64,000 bases of DNA from HK1 sp965202735. Lineage in GTDB: Bacteria > Pseudomonadota > Gammaproteobacteria > HK1. The notes below the pieces were generated by a model that saw only the letters and a program-made list of their open reading frames with translations, searched no databases and was not told where the DNA came from. The stretch covers positions 372,001-436,000 of the forward strand of contig OZ241844.1 of assembly GCA_965202735.1 (NCBI GenBank), given 5' to 3'. Below, in pieces: positions 34,494 to 43,833 of this stretch (within the stretch, counting starts at the first letter, position 1; every line of letters starts with the position of its first letter). The translations under genes were made by a program, and so were the position numbers.

Positions 34494-35285
34494 ATGATCG
34501 ATCTGGTGCTGCTGAGACACGGAGAGAGCACCTGGAACCGGGAGAACCGGTTCACGGGATGGACCGACGTCGATCTCACCGCGCGCGGAGTGGACGAGGC
34601 GCGCCGGGCGGGCCGCCTGCTTTCGGAAGCGGGCCATTCGTTCGACGTCGCCCACACGTCGCTGCTGAAGCGGGCGATACGGACGCTGTGGCTCGTCCTC
34701 GACGAGATGGACCGGATGTGGATACCGGTACACCGGAGCTGGCGTCTCAACGAACGGCACTACGGGGCCCTGCAGGGCCTCGACAAGGCGCAGACGGCGG
34801 CGAGGTTCGGGGATGCGCAGGTGCTGGCGTGGCGGCGCGGCTACGCGACTCCGCCGCCCGCCCTGGAGCCCGACGACGAACGGAGCCCGCGCCGCGACCC
34901 GCGCTATGCCGGGATCGCCGGCGACGAGCTGCCCCTGACCGAGTGCCTGCGCGACACGGTGGAGAGGTTCCTGCCGTTGTGGCGCGAGCGGCTGGCGCCC
35001 GAGCTGAGATCCGGGAAGAGGGTGCTGATCGCGGCGCACGGAAACTCGCTGCGCGCCCTGGTCAAGCACCTCGACGGCACGTCCGACGACGCGATCGCCG
35101 GCTTGAACATTCCCACCGGGGTCCCGCTCGTGTACCGCCTCGACGACGACCTGAGCCCCGTCTCCCGCGAGTACCTGGGCGACCCTCAAGAGATCTCCCG
35201 GGCCATGGAGTCCGTCGCCGCACAAGGCAGGGCCGGCCGTGGTGCCGGCATGAGCTGTGACGCAACGGGGAGCACGATGAAATGA
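34494..35285 (+). CDS. gpmA: 2,3-bisphosphoglycerate-dependent phosphoglycerate mutase
   Basis: A 263-residue histidine-phosphatase-fold enzyme with LRHGEST (His9 phosphorylated), the ENRFTGWTDVDLTARG segment, LNERHYGALQG with the acid Glu, and AAHGNSLRALVKHLDG. It interconverts 2- and 3-phosphoglycerate. The TGA overlaps the ATG of the next gene (ATGA). The length is slightly over the usual 230-250 owing to a Gly/Ala-rich C-terminal tail. Confidence 0.95.
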   Translation: MIDLVLLRHGESTWNRENRFTGWTDVDLTARGVDEARRAGRLLSEAGHSFDVAHTSLLKRAIRTLWLVLDEMDRMWIPVHRSWRLNERHYGALQGLDKAQTAARFGDAQVLAWRRGYATPPPALEPDDERSPRRDPRYAGIAGDELPLTECLRDTVERFLPLWRERLAPELRSGKRVLIAAHGNSLRALVKHLDGTSDDAIAGLNIPTGVPLVYRLDDDLSPVSREYLGDPQEISRAMESVAAQGRAGRGAGMSCDATGSTMK

Positions 35286-35638
35286 GCACGCAGTCCGATC
35301 CGGGCGAGGAGATCTCCTTCGATCACTTCCTCGGCGTCCACATGATCACGGGTACGATCGTCGAAGCCAGGCTCAACCCGAAGGCGCGTGTCCCCGCATT
35401 CGCGATCGAGATCGACTTCGGGCCGTACGGGCGCAGGACGAGCTCCGCGCAGCTCACCCGGAACTACACGCCCGAGACCCTCGTCGGCAGGCAGATCGTC
35501 GCGGTGGCGAACTTCCCGCCGAAGCGGATCGCGGGGGTGAAGTCCGAGGTGCTGATCCTGGGGGCGATGTCCGAAGCCAGCGGCGTCGTGCTGCTGGAGC
35601 CGACGTTTCCGGTCGAGAACGGGGCGCGCATCGCGTAG
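35282..35638 (+). CDS. CsaA-like tRNA-binding domain protein
   Basis: A 118-residue single-domain protein of the EMAP/tRNA-binding OB fold: DHFLGVHMITGTIVEARLNP, FAIEIDFGPYGRRTSSAQLT and VGRQIVAVANFPPKRIAGVK. It matches CsaA-type proteins, which bind tRNA and have been reported as export-related chaperones. It is translationally coupled to gpmA. Confidence 0.88.
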   Translation: MSTQSDPGEEISFDHFLGVHMITGTIVEARLNPKARVPAFAIEIDFGPYGRRTSSAQLTRNYTPETLVGRQIVAVANFPPKRIAGVKSEVLILGAMSEASGVVLLEPTFPVENGARIA

Positions 35639-35658
35639 CCGGGACTCGATCCGGCCGA

Positions 35659-36963
35659 TCAGCCCAGCCAGATCGAGACGATCCGCAGATCTTCCTCCGA
35701 GAGGGTGCCCGCGGCGCGCTTGAGCCGGAGCACGTCGAGGATGTAGCGGTACCGCGCCTCCGAAAGATCCCGGCGCGCGCGGAACAGATCGCGCTGGGCG
35801 TCCAGCACGTCGACCGACGTGCGGGTTCCGACCTGGAATCCCGCCTCGATGGTCTCCGCCGCGGTCAGGCTCGACCGCACCGCCTGCTCCAGCGCCTGCA
35901 CCCGGGAGATGCCGGAGTCGACGCCGAGATAGGCGTCCCGCGTCTCGCGCTGCGCGCGGCGCCGCTCGAGCTCGAGCAGGTCGAGGCGGCGCTGGTAGAG
36001 ATGCCGGCTCTCGCGGGTCCGGGACAGGACGGAGCCGCCGGAGTAGAGGGGAAGGCTCAGACGCACGCCGACTTCGGCGCGTCTGGTCTCGCGGAGCAGT
36101 CCGCCCGACTCGCCGTCGTTCAGTCCGAACGACCCGAAGGCGTCGAGGGTGGGAGCGTGGGCGGCCTGGATGCGTTCGATTTCCCGGCGGGCCGTCTCCG
36201 CGTCGCGCCGCGCGGCCAGGAGCCGCAGGTTGCGCTCGAGCGCGGTGGCCGTCCACTGGTCGATGTCCGCGGGCTCGGGCAGCACGAGATGCGCCTCCCG
36301 CAACGGAGCGAGCTGCTCCTGGTAGGCGCCGGTCGTCTCGCGCAGCGCCTCGCGGGCGATGTCGAGCGCGTTCCGGGCGGCGATGAGCTGGGCTCTCGAG
36401 AGGTCGAATCCCGCCTTGGCCTCCTCGACGTCGGTAATCGCGGTCAGCCCGACCTCGAACCGCTGCCGGCTCTGCGCGAGCTGCTGCTCGAACGCTTCGA
36501 GGGTCGCCTGCGCGAATCCGAGCTGGTCCTCCGCCTCCAGCACCCCGAAGTAACGTTCGGACACGCGCACCATGAGGTCCTGGCGCGCCGCGGCGTAGAG
36601 TGCGTCGGCCCTGGCGATGCGGCTGTCGGCCTGCTCGACCGCGATGCGCCGGTCGCGACGATAGATCGGATGTTCGAGGCTGAGGGTCAGGTTGTCGGAC
36701 CGGTAGTCGTCGCGCCGCTGCCGCTCGTTCCATCTCGTGTCGAACGTCACCCGGACCCTGGGCCGCAGCTCCGCCCGCGCCTGGGGGAGGAGCTCCAGGG
36801 CCGCGCGATGGGCCGCCCCGATGGCGAGGTACTCGGGGTCGCTCGTGAGCGCGACTTCGAAGACGTCGACGAGGTTCGACGCCGGAGCGGCCGCGGACGC
36901 CGCCATCAGGACCGCGCCGGCGCCGGCGGCGGCCCACTCACGATGCCGGGCGGCGGCGTTCAC
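35659..36963 (-). CDS. TolC-family outer membrane efflux protein
   Basis: A 434-residue protein with a signal-like N terminus (short basic start, hydrophobic GAGAVLMAASAAAPAS) followed by the two OEP repeats. These contain long coiled-coil helices and motifs such as FDTRWNERQ, YFGVLEAEDQLGFAQATLEA, RFEVGLTAITDVEEA, SLPLYSGG and FQVGTRTSVDVLDAQRDLF, typical of TolC. It would form the outer-membrane channel of type I secretion or efflux systems. GTG at 36963 overlaps the pcm stop (GTGA), the pcm-tolC pair being common in proteobacteria. No partner pump is in the window. Confidence 0.92.
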   Translation of the reverse strand: MNAAARHREWAAAGAGAVLMAASAAAPASNLVDVFEVALTSDPEYLAIGAAHRAALELLPQARAELRPRVRVTFDTRWNERQRRDDYRSDNLTLSLEHPIYRRDRRIAVEQADSRIARADALYAAARQDLMVRVSERYFGVLEAEDQLGFAQATLEAFEQQLAQSRQRFEVGLTAITDVEEAKAGFDLSRAQLIAARNALDIAREALRETTGAYQEQLAPLREAHLVLPEPADIDQWTATALERNLRLLAARRDAETARREIERIQAAHAPTLDAFGSFGLNDGESGGLLRETRRAEVGVRLSLPLYSGGSVLSRTRESRHLYQRRLDLLELERRRAQRETRDAYLGVDSGISRVQALEQAVRSSLTAAETIEAGFQVGTRTSVDVLDAQRDLFRARRDLSEARYRYILDVLRLKRAAGTLSEEDLRIVSIWLG

Positions 36964-37613
36964 AGCACGAACCGTCGCGGCGCTTCCGATCCGGCAAGCG
37001 GCGGCAGCACCGTCTCGAAGATGCTCTCCCGGACCCACTCGTTCCGTCCGGTGCGGCGCACGAGCATCGCTTCCATCGCCGGGGCGGACCCCACGACGAC
37101 GAAGAGCCGGCCGCCGATTGCGAGCTTCGCCTCGAGCGCCGGCTCCGGCGCCGGCAGGGAGCCGCCGACCACAATCGCGTCGTACGGCGCTCCGCGCTCC
37201 AGGCCGAGGCGTCCGTCGCCCACCCCCACCGTGACGTTCCCCACGCCGTGGGCCTCGAGGCTGGCGCGGGCCCGGTCCGCGAGGGCGGGGCTGATCTCGA
37301 TGGTGGTCACATGGGCGGCGCGCCGAGCGAGCAGAAAGGTGAGGAATCCGCTTCCGGTGCCGATCTCCAGCACTCGATCGCCGGGCCCGATGTCGAGCGC
37401 CTGCAGGAGCCGGCCCTCGACCCGCGGAGGCAGCATCGTCTCCCCCTCACCGATGGGCACCGCGATGTCGGCATAGGCGAGGCGACGGTACTCCTCGGGC
37501 GCGAACGCATCGCGCGGGGCGTGCTCCATCAGCTCCAGCACGGTCCGATCGAGCACCTCCCACGGGCGGACCTGCTGCTCGACCATGTTGGAACGGGCGT
37601 GTTCGAAGTCCAT
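36960..37613 (-). CDS. pcm: Protein-L-isoaspartate O-methyltransferase
   Basis: A 217-residue SAM-dependent enzyme with MLPPRVEGRLLQAL, motif I VLEIGTGSGFLTFLLA, TTIEISPALADRA and YDAIVVGGSLP. It methylates damaged isoaspartyl residues in proteins or is a close relative; the tolC-linked form in proteobacteria often lacks some canonical Pcm residues. The start at 37613 (MDFEHARSNMVEQQVRPW) is the family's usual N terminus. It is translationally coupled to the tolC-like gene. Confidence 0.9.
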   Translation of the reverse strand: MDFEHARSNMVEQQVRPWEVLDRTVLELMEHAPRDAFAPEEYRRLAYADIAVPIGEGETMLPPRVEGRLLQALDIGPGDRVLEIGTGSGFLTFLLARRAAHVTTIEISPALADRARASLEAHGVGNVTVGVGDGRLGLERGAPYDAIVVGGSLPAPEPALEAKLAIGGRLFVVVGSAPAMEAMLVRRTGRNEWVRESIFETVLPPLAGSEAPRRFVL

Positions 37614-37692
37614 CGTCGCTCGAAGCTCCTCGCTGGTGCGGCCTGTGCCGCATTCCCTGCCGGACAGTATACGACTCCCCACGACGATGCGC

Positions 37693-39267
37693 TCAGCCCC
37701 GGGGCCCTGGCCCGCCGCCGGTCGTGGAGGCGGAGGCGGCCACCGGCAGCGGACCGGCACCGTCGTCCGAGGCCAGCTCCGGGTCCGCCGGGCCGATGGA
37801 GCTCCCGTCCGGACCCGCGATGGCGGCCCCCCCGCCCGAGGGGTCGGCGAAGCGGTCGTTGAGGTGCTGCACGAGCCGGTCCGCGTCCGCCGCCACCTGC
37901 GCGATGCGCCGGCGCGCGCGTCGCCCCCAGCCGGCCGGGGTCACGGCGAAGACGGATCGCCATGCCCGCGTGTTGTGGGCGAACACGCGCGCGACCCACG
38001 CCCGCACGTCGTCGAGCTCCGGGTCGCGGGCGATGCGCCGCGCGATGAATCGCGCGGCGAGGCGGCGCATGAGGTAGTGCAGGCAGCCGGCGCCCGCCGC
38101 CACGAGAACCGCCGCCGGCACCGCCAGCCAGGGCGTCGAGCCGATGAAGTCGAGCCACGGCGCGGAGAACCGCAGGCCGGTCCAGTACCCCGCCGGCACG
38201 GTCCACGCCATCAGCGCGAGGACCAGCGCGCCGAAGAGTGCGCCGTCGAGCCACAGGACCCCGCGCTTCCACGACGCCTTCGCCGATGTCACCGCCGGCA
38301 CCACCCGCTGCTCGATCGCCTTCGCCGTCTTCTCCAGCACGCCGACGATCCGGTAGGCCCGCTCGACTTCGACCTGGTGGATGCGCTCGTAGATCTCGGT
38401 GACGTCCTCCGCCCGCTTGGCCTCGAAGCGGCGCCGCAGCTCCGGATCGTCGATCGGCATGGCGGCGTCGGGGTTGTAGATGCAGTAGAACCGGCCCGCG
38501 GTCAGGCCGGCCTGGGCGAGCGTGCGCTGCCAGGCCCCGAATACGTCCTCGGGGTTGTCCTCGCGCGCGGCGTTGTCGATCTGGTTGAGGATGTACAGGA
38601 ACTTGTTCGAGTCGGGCCGGTGGATGGTGTTTCCCACCAGGTGGCGCAGGGTGTCCTGCATCGCGCCGGGCTCGGGGTGCCGGGCGTCGAAGAACACCAG
38701 CACCAGATCGGACAGACCGACGATGTGGTCGGTGATGCGCAGCGTGGCGGTGCGTTGCGCGTCGGCATCGAATCCCGGGGAGTCGATGAATATCCTGCCC
38801 CGCAACGCTTCGCTCCTGCAGGTGCGGAGCTGGAGGTAGGCGTCGATCCGGCGCCCTTCGCCGGCGGCCACGCCCTCGATGTCCCGGCTGATCCGGTAGA
38901 ACGGGAAACGCGGGTCGGCGTCGAGCGCGAGGCCGGGCAGGGTGCGCGGCGTTTCGTCGGGGCCGAAGCAGATGACGGTGAACCTGTCGTCGACGGCCTG
39001 GTTCCCGGTCGACTGGAGCCGGACCTGCAGGAAGTGGTTGATGAACGACGACTTCCCCGACGAGAAGGTCCCGAGCACCGCGATCATCGGCCACCACGGC
39101 ACCTGGGTGGTGAACGATTCCTCCGGGGCGAGGACCCCGAGGCGGTACGCCACCGCGTCGAGCTCGCGAAAGCTCTTCACGGCATCCAGGAGCAGGGGGT
39201 TCTCCTGCTCCAGGTGTGCTTCGAGCGTGGAAATGCGCTGCTCGATGGAGGCGGACGCGGCCGGCAT
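37693..39267 (-). CDS. Dynamin-like GTPase with membrane anchor
   Basis: A 524-residue protein. The GTPase domain has P-loop GTFSSGKSSF (66-75), a plausible switch threonine in DDRFTVICFG, G3 IDSPGFD and G4 NQID in LYILNQIDN. A helical region follows, then two hydrophobic hairpin segments (VLWLDGALFGALVLALMAW and LAVPAAVLVAAGAGCLHYL), then a basic helix and a Gly/Ser/Pro-rich tail. This layout suggests a bacterial dynamin-like or EHD-like membrane-remodelling GTPase. Specific role unknown. It is followed on the same strand by pcm and tolC. Confidence 0.82.
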   Translation of the reverse strand: MPAASASIEQRISTLEAHLEQENPLLLDAVKSFRELDAVAYRLGVLAPEESFTTQVPWWPMIAVLGTFSSGKSSFINHFLQVRLQSTGNQAVDDRFTVICFGPDETPRTLPGLALDADPRFPFYRISRDIEGVAAGEGRRIDAYLQLRTCRSEALRGRIFIDSPGFDADAQRTATLRITDHIVGLSDLVLVFFDARHPEPGAMQDTLRHLVGNTIHRPDSNKFLYILNQIDNAAREDNPEDVFGAWQRTLAQAGLTAGRFYCIYNPDAAMPIDDPELRRRFEAKRAEDVTEIYERIHQVEVERAYRIVGVLEKTAKAIEQRVVPAVTSAKASWKRGVLWLDGALFGALVLALMAWTVPAGYWTGLRFSAPWLDFIGSTPWLAVPAAVLVAAGAGCLHYLMRRLAARFIARRIARDPELDDVRAWVARVFAHNTRAWRSVFAVTPAGWGRRARRRIAQVAADADRLVQHLNDRFADPSGGGAAIAGPDGSSIGPADPELASDDGAGPLPVAASASTTGGGPGPRG

Positions 39268-39380
39268 GGAGGGCGCTCCTGTACGAGGGCGGGCAGTCTA
39301 CCATTCGCGCCGCGATGGACGCCTTCGGAGCGCCCGCCCGCCGATCGGCGCCGGTACCGCCTCGCCCGGCCCCGGCGGAC

Positions 39381-39866
39381 TCACGAGTCGCGCCGCGTCC
39401 AGTCGCCGGACCTGCCGCCGCGCTTCTCGACGAGGCGCACCGACTCGATGGTCATCGTGCGGTCCACCGCCTTGCACATGTCGTAGACCGTGAGCAGGGC
39501 CACCTGGGTCGCGGTGAGCGCTTCCATCTCGACCCCGGTCGGACCGACCGTCTCGACCCGCGCACGGCATTCCACGCTGGCGCACGACTCGTCGGGCCAC
39601 AGCTCGACCTCCACGCGGGTCAGGGAGAGCGGGTGGCACAGGGGGACGAGGTCGGAGGTGCGCTTCGCCGCCATGATTCCCGCGAGCCGCGCCACGCCGA
39701 TGACGTCGCCCTTGCGATGCCCCCCGGAAGCGATGAGCCGCAGGGTGTCCGCCTGCATGCGGATGGCGCCCCGCGCGACCGCGACCCGGTGGGTGGCGGG
39801 CTTCGATGCGACATCCACCATCCGGGCGCGGCCCTGCGCGTCGAAGTGGGTCAGGGCGTCACTCAT
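39381..39866 (-). CDS. moaC: Cyclic pyranopterin monophosphate synthase
   Basis: A 161-residue MoaC with FDAQGRARMVDV, the AGIMAAKRTSDLVPLCHPL active-site stretch, and VEMEALTATQVALLTVYDMCKAVD with the catalytic Lys. It performs the second step of molybdopterin synthesis, needed by the molybdoenzyme at 15.2 kb. It is divergent from moaD, with 161 bases between them. Confidence 0.96.
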   Translation of the reverse strand: MSDALTHFDAQGRARMVDVASKPATHRVAVARGAIRMQADTLRLIASGGHRKGDVIGVARLAGIMAAKRTSDLVPLCHPLSLTRVEVELWPDESCASVECRARVETVGPTGVEMEALTATQVALLTVYDMCKAVDRTMTIESVRLVEKRGGRSGDWTRRDS

Positions 39867-40027
39867 CGAGGGGAGGAGTGCGCCGGGACGGGGGCCGTCC
39901 GCCTCACCCCCGGCTCCGGCGTCGGTATCGGTCTGTGGCTCGCGTCCATCGGCTCCCGCCGGGTGGTGTCGATTCTCGGCCGGAGGGCGATAATACCAGC
40001 CGGGCACCACGCAACGACGGACCGCCG

Positions 40028-40261
40028 ATGACGGTAACCGTGAAGTTCTTCGCCAGCCTCCGGGAGTCGATTGGCCGCCGCGAGGTCGATGTCGACGCCT
40101 CCCGGGCGCGGACCGCGGCGGACGCGTGGCGTCTCGCCACCGGGGGACGGCCGCTTCCCGGCGATGTGCTCGTGGCCGTGAACCTGGAGTACACGCATGA
40201 CGGGGCGCCGGTCCGCGCCGGGGACGAGGTCGCGTTCTTCCCGCCGGTCACCGGCGGCTGA
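40028..40261 (+). CDS. moaD: Molybdopterin synthase sulfur carrier subunit
   Basis: A 77-residue ubiquitin-like protein ending FFPPVTGG; the terminal Gly-Gly is thiocarboxylated to supply sulfur to molybdopterin. The N terminus MTVTVKFFASLRESIG is typical. An ATG at 40028 fits the family length. The large subunit MoaE is not in the window; only 75 bases separate moaD from the convergent glnD. Confidence 0.95.
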   Translation: MTVTVKFFASLRESIGRREVDVDASRARTAADAWRLATGGRPLPGDVLVAVNLEYTHDGAPVRAGDEVAFFPPVTGG

Positions 40262-40336
40262 ACCATCGTCCGGCCGCCGGCGGCCGGTCCGCTGCGGAAG
40301 CGCCGGACGACAGGCGATGCGCGCCGCGCACGCGCA

Positions 40337-42991
40337 TCACGCGTCGAGCGCCGAACGCACGCCGCGGAACACGTCGGCGACACGGTCCTCCGTCAGCGGT
40401 CGATTGTGCTCGTCGGTGATGTGGAACACGTCCTCCGCACGTTCGCCGAACGTCGCGATCTTCGCGTTGCGGATGCGGACCCGGGCGCCGGCGAGCGCCC
40501 AGCCGATGCGCGCGAGCAGCCCCGGCCGATCGGCGGCGATGACCTCCATGACCGTGTGCCGGCCTGACGCGTCCTGCGTGAAGCTCACCTCCACCGGAAT
40601 CGTGAAGTGCTTGAGCTGGCGCTTCGCGAGCCGGTGCACGTTCCGCGGCACGCCGGCCGGCCGGCGCAGCCCGAGCTGCAGACCCGCCCGGATCTCCTCG
40701 TGCCGCCCGCCCCCCGCGGAGGAAGCCGCCATGTCCTCGACCACGTACGAATCCAGCGTCATGCCGTGGTTCCCGGTGATGATCCTGGAATCGAGCACCG
40801 TGAGCCCCAGCCGTCCCAGAATCGAGGCGCTGGCCGCGAACAGGAGCTCCCGGTCCGGCGCGTAGACGAAGATCTCGATGCCTCCGCGTCCGTCGCGGAC
40901 AAGTACCAGCGGGATGTCGGCGGCGGCGGCGCGGAGGATGTTCGACGTGTGCCAGCGGATCTCGTCGGCGGTGTGGCGCAGGAAGTAGTCGTCGCCGAAG
41001 TTGTCCCACAGCCGCGCCGCCGCCTCGGCCTCGACGCCGGAGTCCGCCACGAGACGCGCGGCGGCGGCGCGGGTCTCGCGCACGAGCTCGGCCCGCTCGA
41101 TCGGGTTCTCGAGTCCACGCATCAGCGCGCGCACCGCCGAGCGGTACAGGTCGTGCAGCAGGGCGCCTTTCCAGTCGTTCCACAACCCCGGATTCGTACC
41201 GCGGATGTCCGCGATGGTGAGAAGGTAGAGGTAGTCGAGGTGGACGTGATCGCCGACGGTCCGGGCGAATTCGGACACCACCGCGGGGTCGCTGATGTCG
41301 CGTCGCTGGGCCGTGATCGACATCAGCAGGTGGTGCCGCACGAGCCATGCGACGAGGTCCGTGTCGTACGCGCCGAATCCGTGCCGGATGCAGAATTCCC
41401 GCACCAGGTCCGAGCCCAGCTCGGAGTGGTCCCCGTTGCGGCCCTTGGCGACGTCGTGGAAGAGCCCCGCGACGTAGATGAGCTCCGGCTTGGGCAGGCG
41501 CGCGAAGATGCCGGCGCAGTGGGGAAGCTCGTGGTAGCGGGCGGGGTCGGCGAACATCCGGAGATTGCGCACGACGAACAGGCTGTGCTCGTCGACGGTG
41601 TAGACGTGGAACAGGTCGTACTGCATCTGGCCCGCCACCTGGTCGAAGACGGGAAGGTAGGCGCCGAGGATTCCGTACCGGTGCATCCGGCGCAGCTCGT
41701 GGTTGATGCCCCGGGGCTGGCGCAGGATCTCGAGAAAGAGGCTGCGGGCGCGCAGGTCGGCCCGGAACCGTTCGTCGATCCGGTGCCGGTTCGCGCGGAT
41801 GAGCCTGATCGTGGATGCGCGCACCCCTTCCAGGCCGGGATGCTGCTGCAGCAGGAGGAACACCTCCAGGAGGGCGAACGGATAGCGGCGGAAGACATCC
41901 TCGCGCGTGGCCTCCAGGTAGCCGTTCACGGCCTGGAAACGCCGGTTGAGCGGCTTGATGCGGTCGCGGCGGCGGACATGGAGGATCGCCTCCTCGAAGT
42001 GCTCGAGGAGCATTTCGTTCAGACGCGAAAGCTCCATCACCTCGCGGTAGTAGCGCTTCATCAGGCGCTCCACCCCGAGGCGCTCTCCGTCGTCCTCGAA
42101 CCCCAGCATCTCCGCGAGCCGCCGCTGGTGGTCGAACAGCAGCCGATCCTCGGCGCGCCGGGTCAGGACGTGCAGCGCGAACCGCACCCGCCACAGGAAG
42201 CGCTGTCCCGATGCGAGGGCGCCGAGCTCTTCGGAGGTGAGGAACCCGCGGTCGACCAGCTCGCGGAGGGTCTCCGCCCCGAAGTGGCGCCTCGCGACCC
42301 AGGCGATGGTCTGGATGTCGCGCAGCCCGCCCGGACCCTCCTTGACGTTCGGCTCGAGGTTGTATCCGGTGTCGTCGAACTTGTGATGGCGCTCGCGCTG
42401 CTCCGCCATCTTCGCCTCGAAGAACCTCCGGCTCGACCAGACCCGCTCCGGGCCGGTGTGCTCCCGCATCCGCGCGAACAGGTCCGGGGACCCGCACACG
42501 AGCCTGCCTTCCATGAGGCTGGTGGCGACGGTGACGTCGCGTCTCGCCGCGTTCACGCACTCGCGCACGGTCCTCGCGCTGCTTCCCACCGCCAGCCCGA
42601 TGTCCCACAGGAACGCGAGAAAGCCCTTGACGCCTTCGCGCTCGTCGCGGCGCATCGCGCGGCGGGTGAGGACGAGCAGGTCGATGTCCGAGCCCGGGTG
42701 CAGCTCACCGCGGCCATAGCCTCCGACCGCCACGAGCGCCCGGCGTTCGTGGTCGTCGAGGCCGAAGCGGCGCCAGGCGAGGGCCAGGACATCGTCCGCG
42801 AATCGCGACCGGGCCCCGATCAGCGCGGCCACCGGCTCGCCCTGCCGGAAACGGACTTCCAGGCGCGTCTGCATCGCGCAGACGGCGGCGCGGACACCGG
42901 GCAGGGACGCATGCGCGTCGAGCGGAGCGACGAGCGGCTCGGGCGCCGCGCCGGCAGGCGGCTCTGCGGCTCCCGGCCGGGGGACGCTCAT
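40337..42991 (-). CDS. glnD: PII uridylyltransferase/uridylyl-removing enzyme
   Basis: An 884-residue protein with the nucleotidyltransferase motif VGGYGRGELHPGSDIDLLVL near residue 90, the GlnE/GlnD helical segment (NVKEGPGGLRDIQTIAWVAR), an HD hydrolase domain (FHDVAKGRNGDHSELG) and two C-terminal ACT domains (LTVLDSRIITGNHGMTLDSY; VMEVIAADRPGLLARIGWAL). It senses glutamine and uridylylates or deuridylylates PII, governing nitrogen control. This fits an organism living on N-methylated amines and ureides. Confidence 0.97.
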   Translation of the reverse strand: MSVPRPGAAEPPAGAAPEPLVAPLDAHASLPGVRAAVCAMQTRLEVRFRQGEPVAALIGARSRFADDVLALAWRRFGLDDHERRALVAVGGYGRGELHPGSDIDLLVLTRRAMRRDEREGVKGFLAFLWDIGLAVGSSARTVRECVNAARRDVTVATSLMEGRLVCGSPDLFARMREHTGPERVWSSRRFFEAKMAEQRERHHKFDDTGYNLEPNVKEGPGGLRDIQTIAWVARRHFGAETLRELVDRGFLTSEELGALASGQRFLWRVRFALHVLTRRAEDRLLFDHQRRLAEMLGFEDDGERLGVERLMKRYYREVMELSRLNEMLLEHFEEAILHVRRRDRIKPLNRRFQAVNGYLEATREDVFRRYPFALLEVFLLLQQHPGLEGVRASTIRLIRANRHRIDERFRADLRARSLFLEILRQPRGINHELRRMHRYGILGAYLPVFDQVAGQMQYDLFHVYTVDEHSLFVVRNLRMFADPARYHELPHCAGIFARLPKPELIYVAGLFHDVAKGRNGDHSELGSDLVREFCIRHGFGAYDTDLVAWLVRHHLLMSITAQRRDISDPAVVSEFARTVGDHVHLDYLYLLTIADIRGTNPGLWNDWKGALLHDLYRSAVRALMRGLENPIERAELVRETRAAAARLVADSGVEAEAAARLWDNFGDDYFLRHTADEIRWHTSNILRAAAADIPLVLVRDGRGGIEIFVYAPDRELLFAASASILGRLGLTVLDSRIITGNHGMTLDSYVVEDMAASSAGGGRHEEIRAGLQLGLRRPAGVPRNVHRLAKRQLKHFTIPVEVSFTQDASGRHTVMEVIAADRPGLLARIGWALAGARVRIRNAKIATFGERAEDVFHITDEHNRPLTEDRVADVFRGVRSALDA

Positions 42992-43041
42992 CGCGGCGTA
43001 CGCCCCTGCACGGACGCGAGCCCGTCGAGCCGGCGCATGCC

Positions 43042-43512
43042 TCAGCGTGCGCGCAGCAGCCTCGCGCGCTCGCGCTCCCAGTCGCGGTTGCGGTCGGCGG
43101 CGCGCTTGTCATGCTGCTTTCTGCCCCGGGCGATGGCGAGAAGGACCTTCGCGCGGCCTCGCGTCCAGTGCATGTCGAGGGCGATGAGGGTATGGCCGCG
43201 GCGTTCGACGGCTCCGCCGAGCCGGGAAATCTCGCCTCGCTTCAGCAGCAGCTTCCGGTCGCGCACCGGCTTCGCGGTGACATGGGTCGACGCGGTGGCG
43301 AGCGGGGTGATGTGCGCGCCGAGAAGCCAGACCTCGCCGTCGCGCACCGCCGCATGGCTGTCACGGAGCTGGAGACGTCCGTCCCGCAGGCTCTTCACCT
43401 CCCATCCCTCCAATGCGATGCCCGCCTCGACCGTGTCCTCGATCGAGTAGTCGTGCCGCGCCTTGCGGTTCCGCGCGATGATGCTGGACGGTGCGCTCTT
43501 CTTTCTGGCCAT
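43042..43512 (-). CDS. smpB: SsrA-binding protein
   Basis: A 156-residue SmpB: RNRKARHDYSIEDTVEAGIA, LEGWEVKSLRDG, the YAHI-equivalent VWLLGAHITPL, and a basic C-terminal tail KQHDKRAADRNRDWERERAR. It delivers tmRNA to stalled ribosomes. No tmRNA gene was recognised in the window. The frame is open upstream to 43953 but that stretch overlaps repeat B and the divergent ratA start. Confidence 0.95.
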   Translation of the reverse strand: MARKKSAPSSIIARNRKARHDYSIEDTVEAGIALEGWEVKSLRDGRLQLRDSHAAVRDGEVWLLGAHITPLATASTHVTAKPVRDRKLLLKRGEISRLGGAVERRGHTLIALDMHWTRGRAKVLLAIARGRKQHDKRAADRNRDWERERARLLRAR

Positions 43513-43833
43513 GTTCCGGGGAGCCGGGGAAAGGGCCGGTATGGTAACCCCCATCCGGCGCGGGGCGGTCGATTGTCCGGTCCCGGCCGGACCGTCCGAG
43601 AGTCGCGGCCACCGGCCGCCGGACCGGAATGCCGCACGGTGATCGACGGTCTTCCGGCATCGAAGGCCCGGTTCGAGGGTCCGACGAGCCGCTCGCCGCG
43701 ACTTCCGGAGAGCCCGGCCGGCCTCGGCTCCAGTCCCGGCTCCATGCGAGTGCGGGGAGATGTCCGGCCTTGTGCTAACCTGCCGTCCCGCGTGCGCTCC
43801 GGGCCCGCATCGGGCGCGAGACTTCCATCGAAG
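43513..43833. other. smpB-ratA divergent gap
   Basis: No gene is supported. It contains dispersed repeat B (43629-43716) and must hold both promoters; none is clear. Confidence 0.5.
43629..43716 (+). repeat. Dispersed repeat family B, copy 2
   Basis: It matches 7966-8053 in the same orientation: GCACGGTGA, then TCGAAGGCCCGGTTCGAGGG, GAGCCGCT and GCGACTTCCGGA. On the minus strand both copies can encode KSRxA, then TLEPGLRxRK. Confidence 0.7.
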
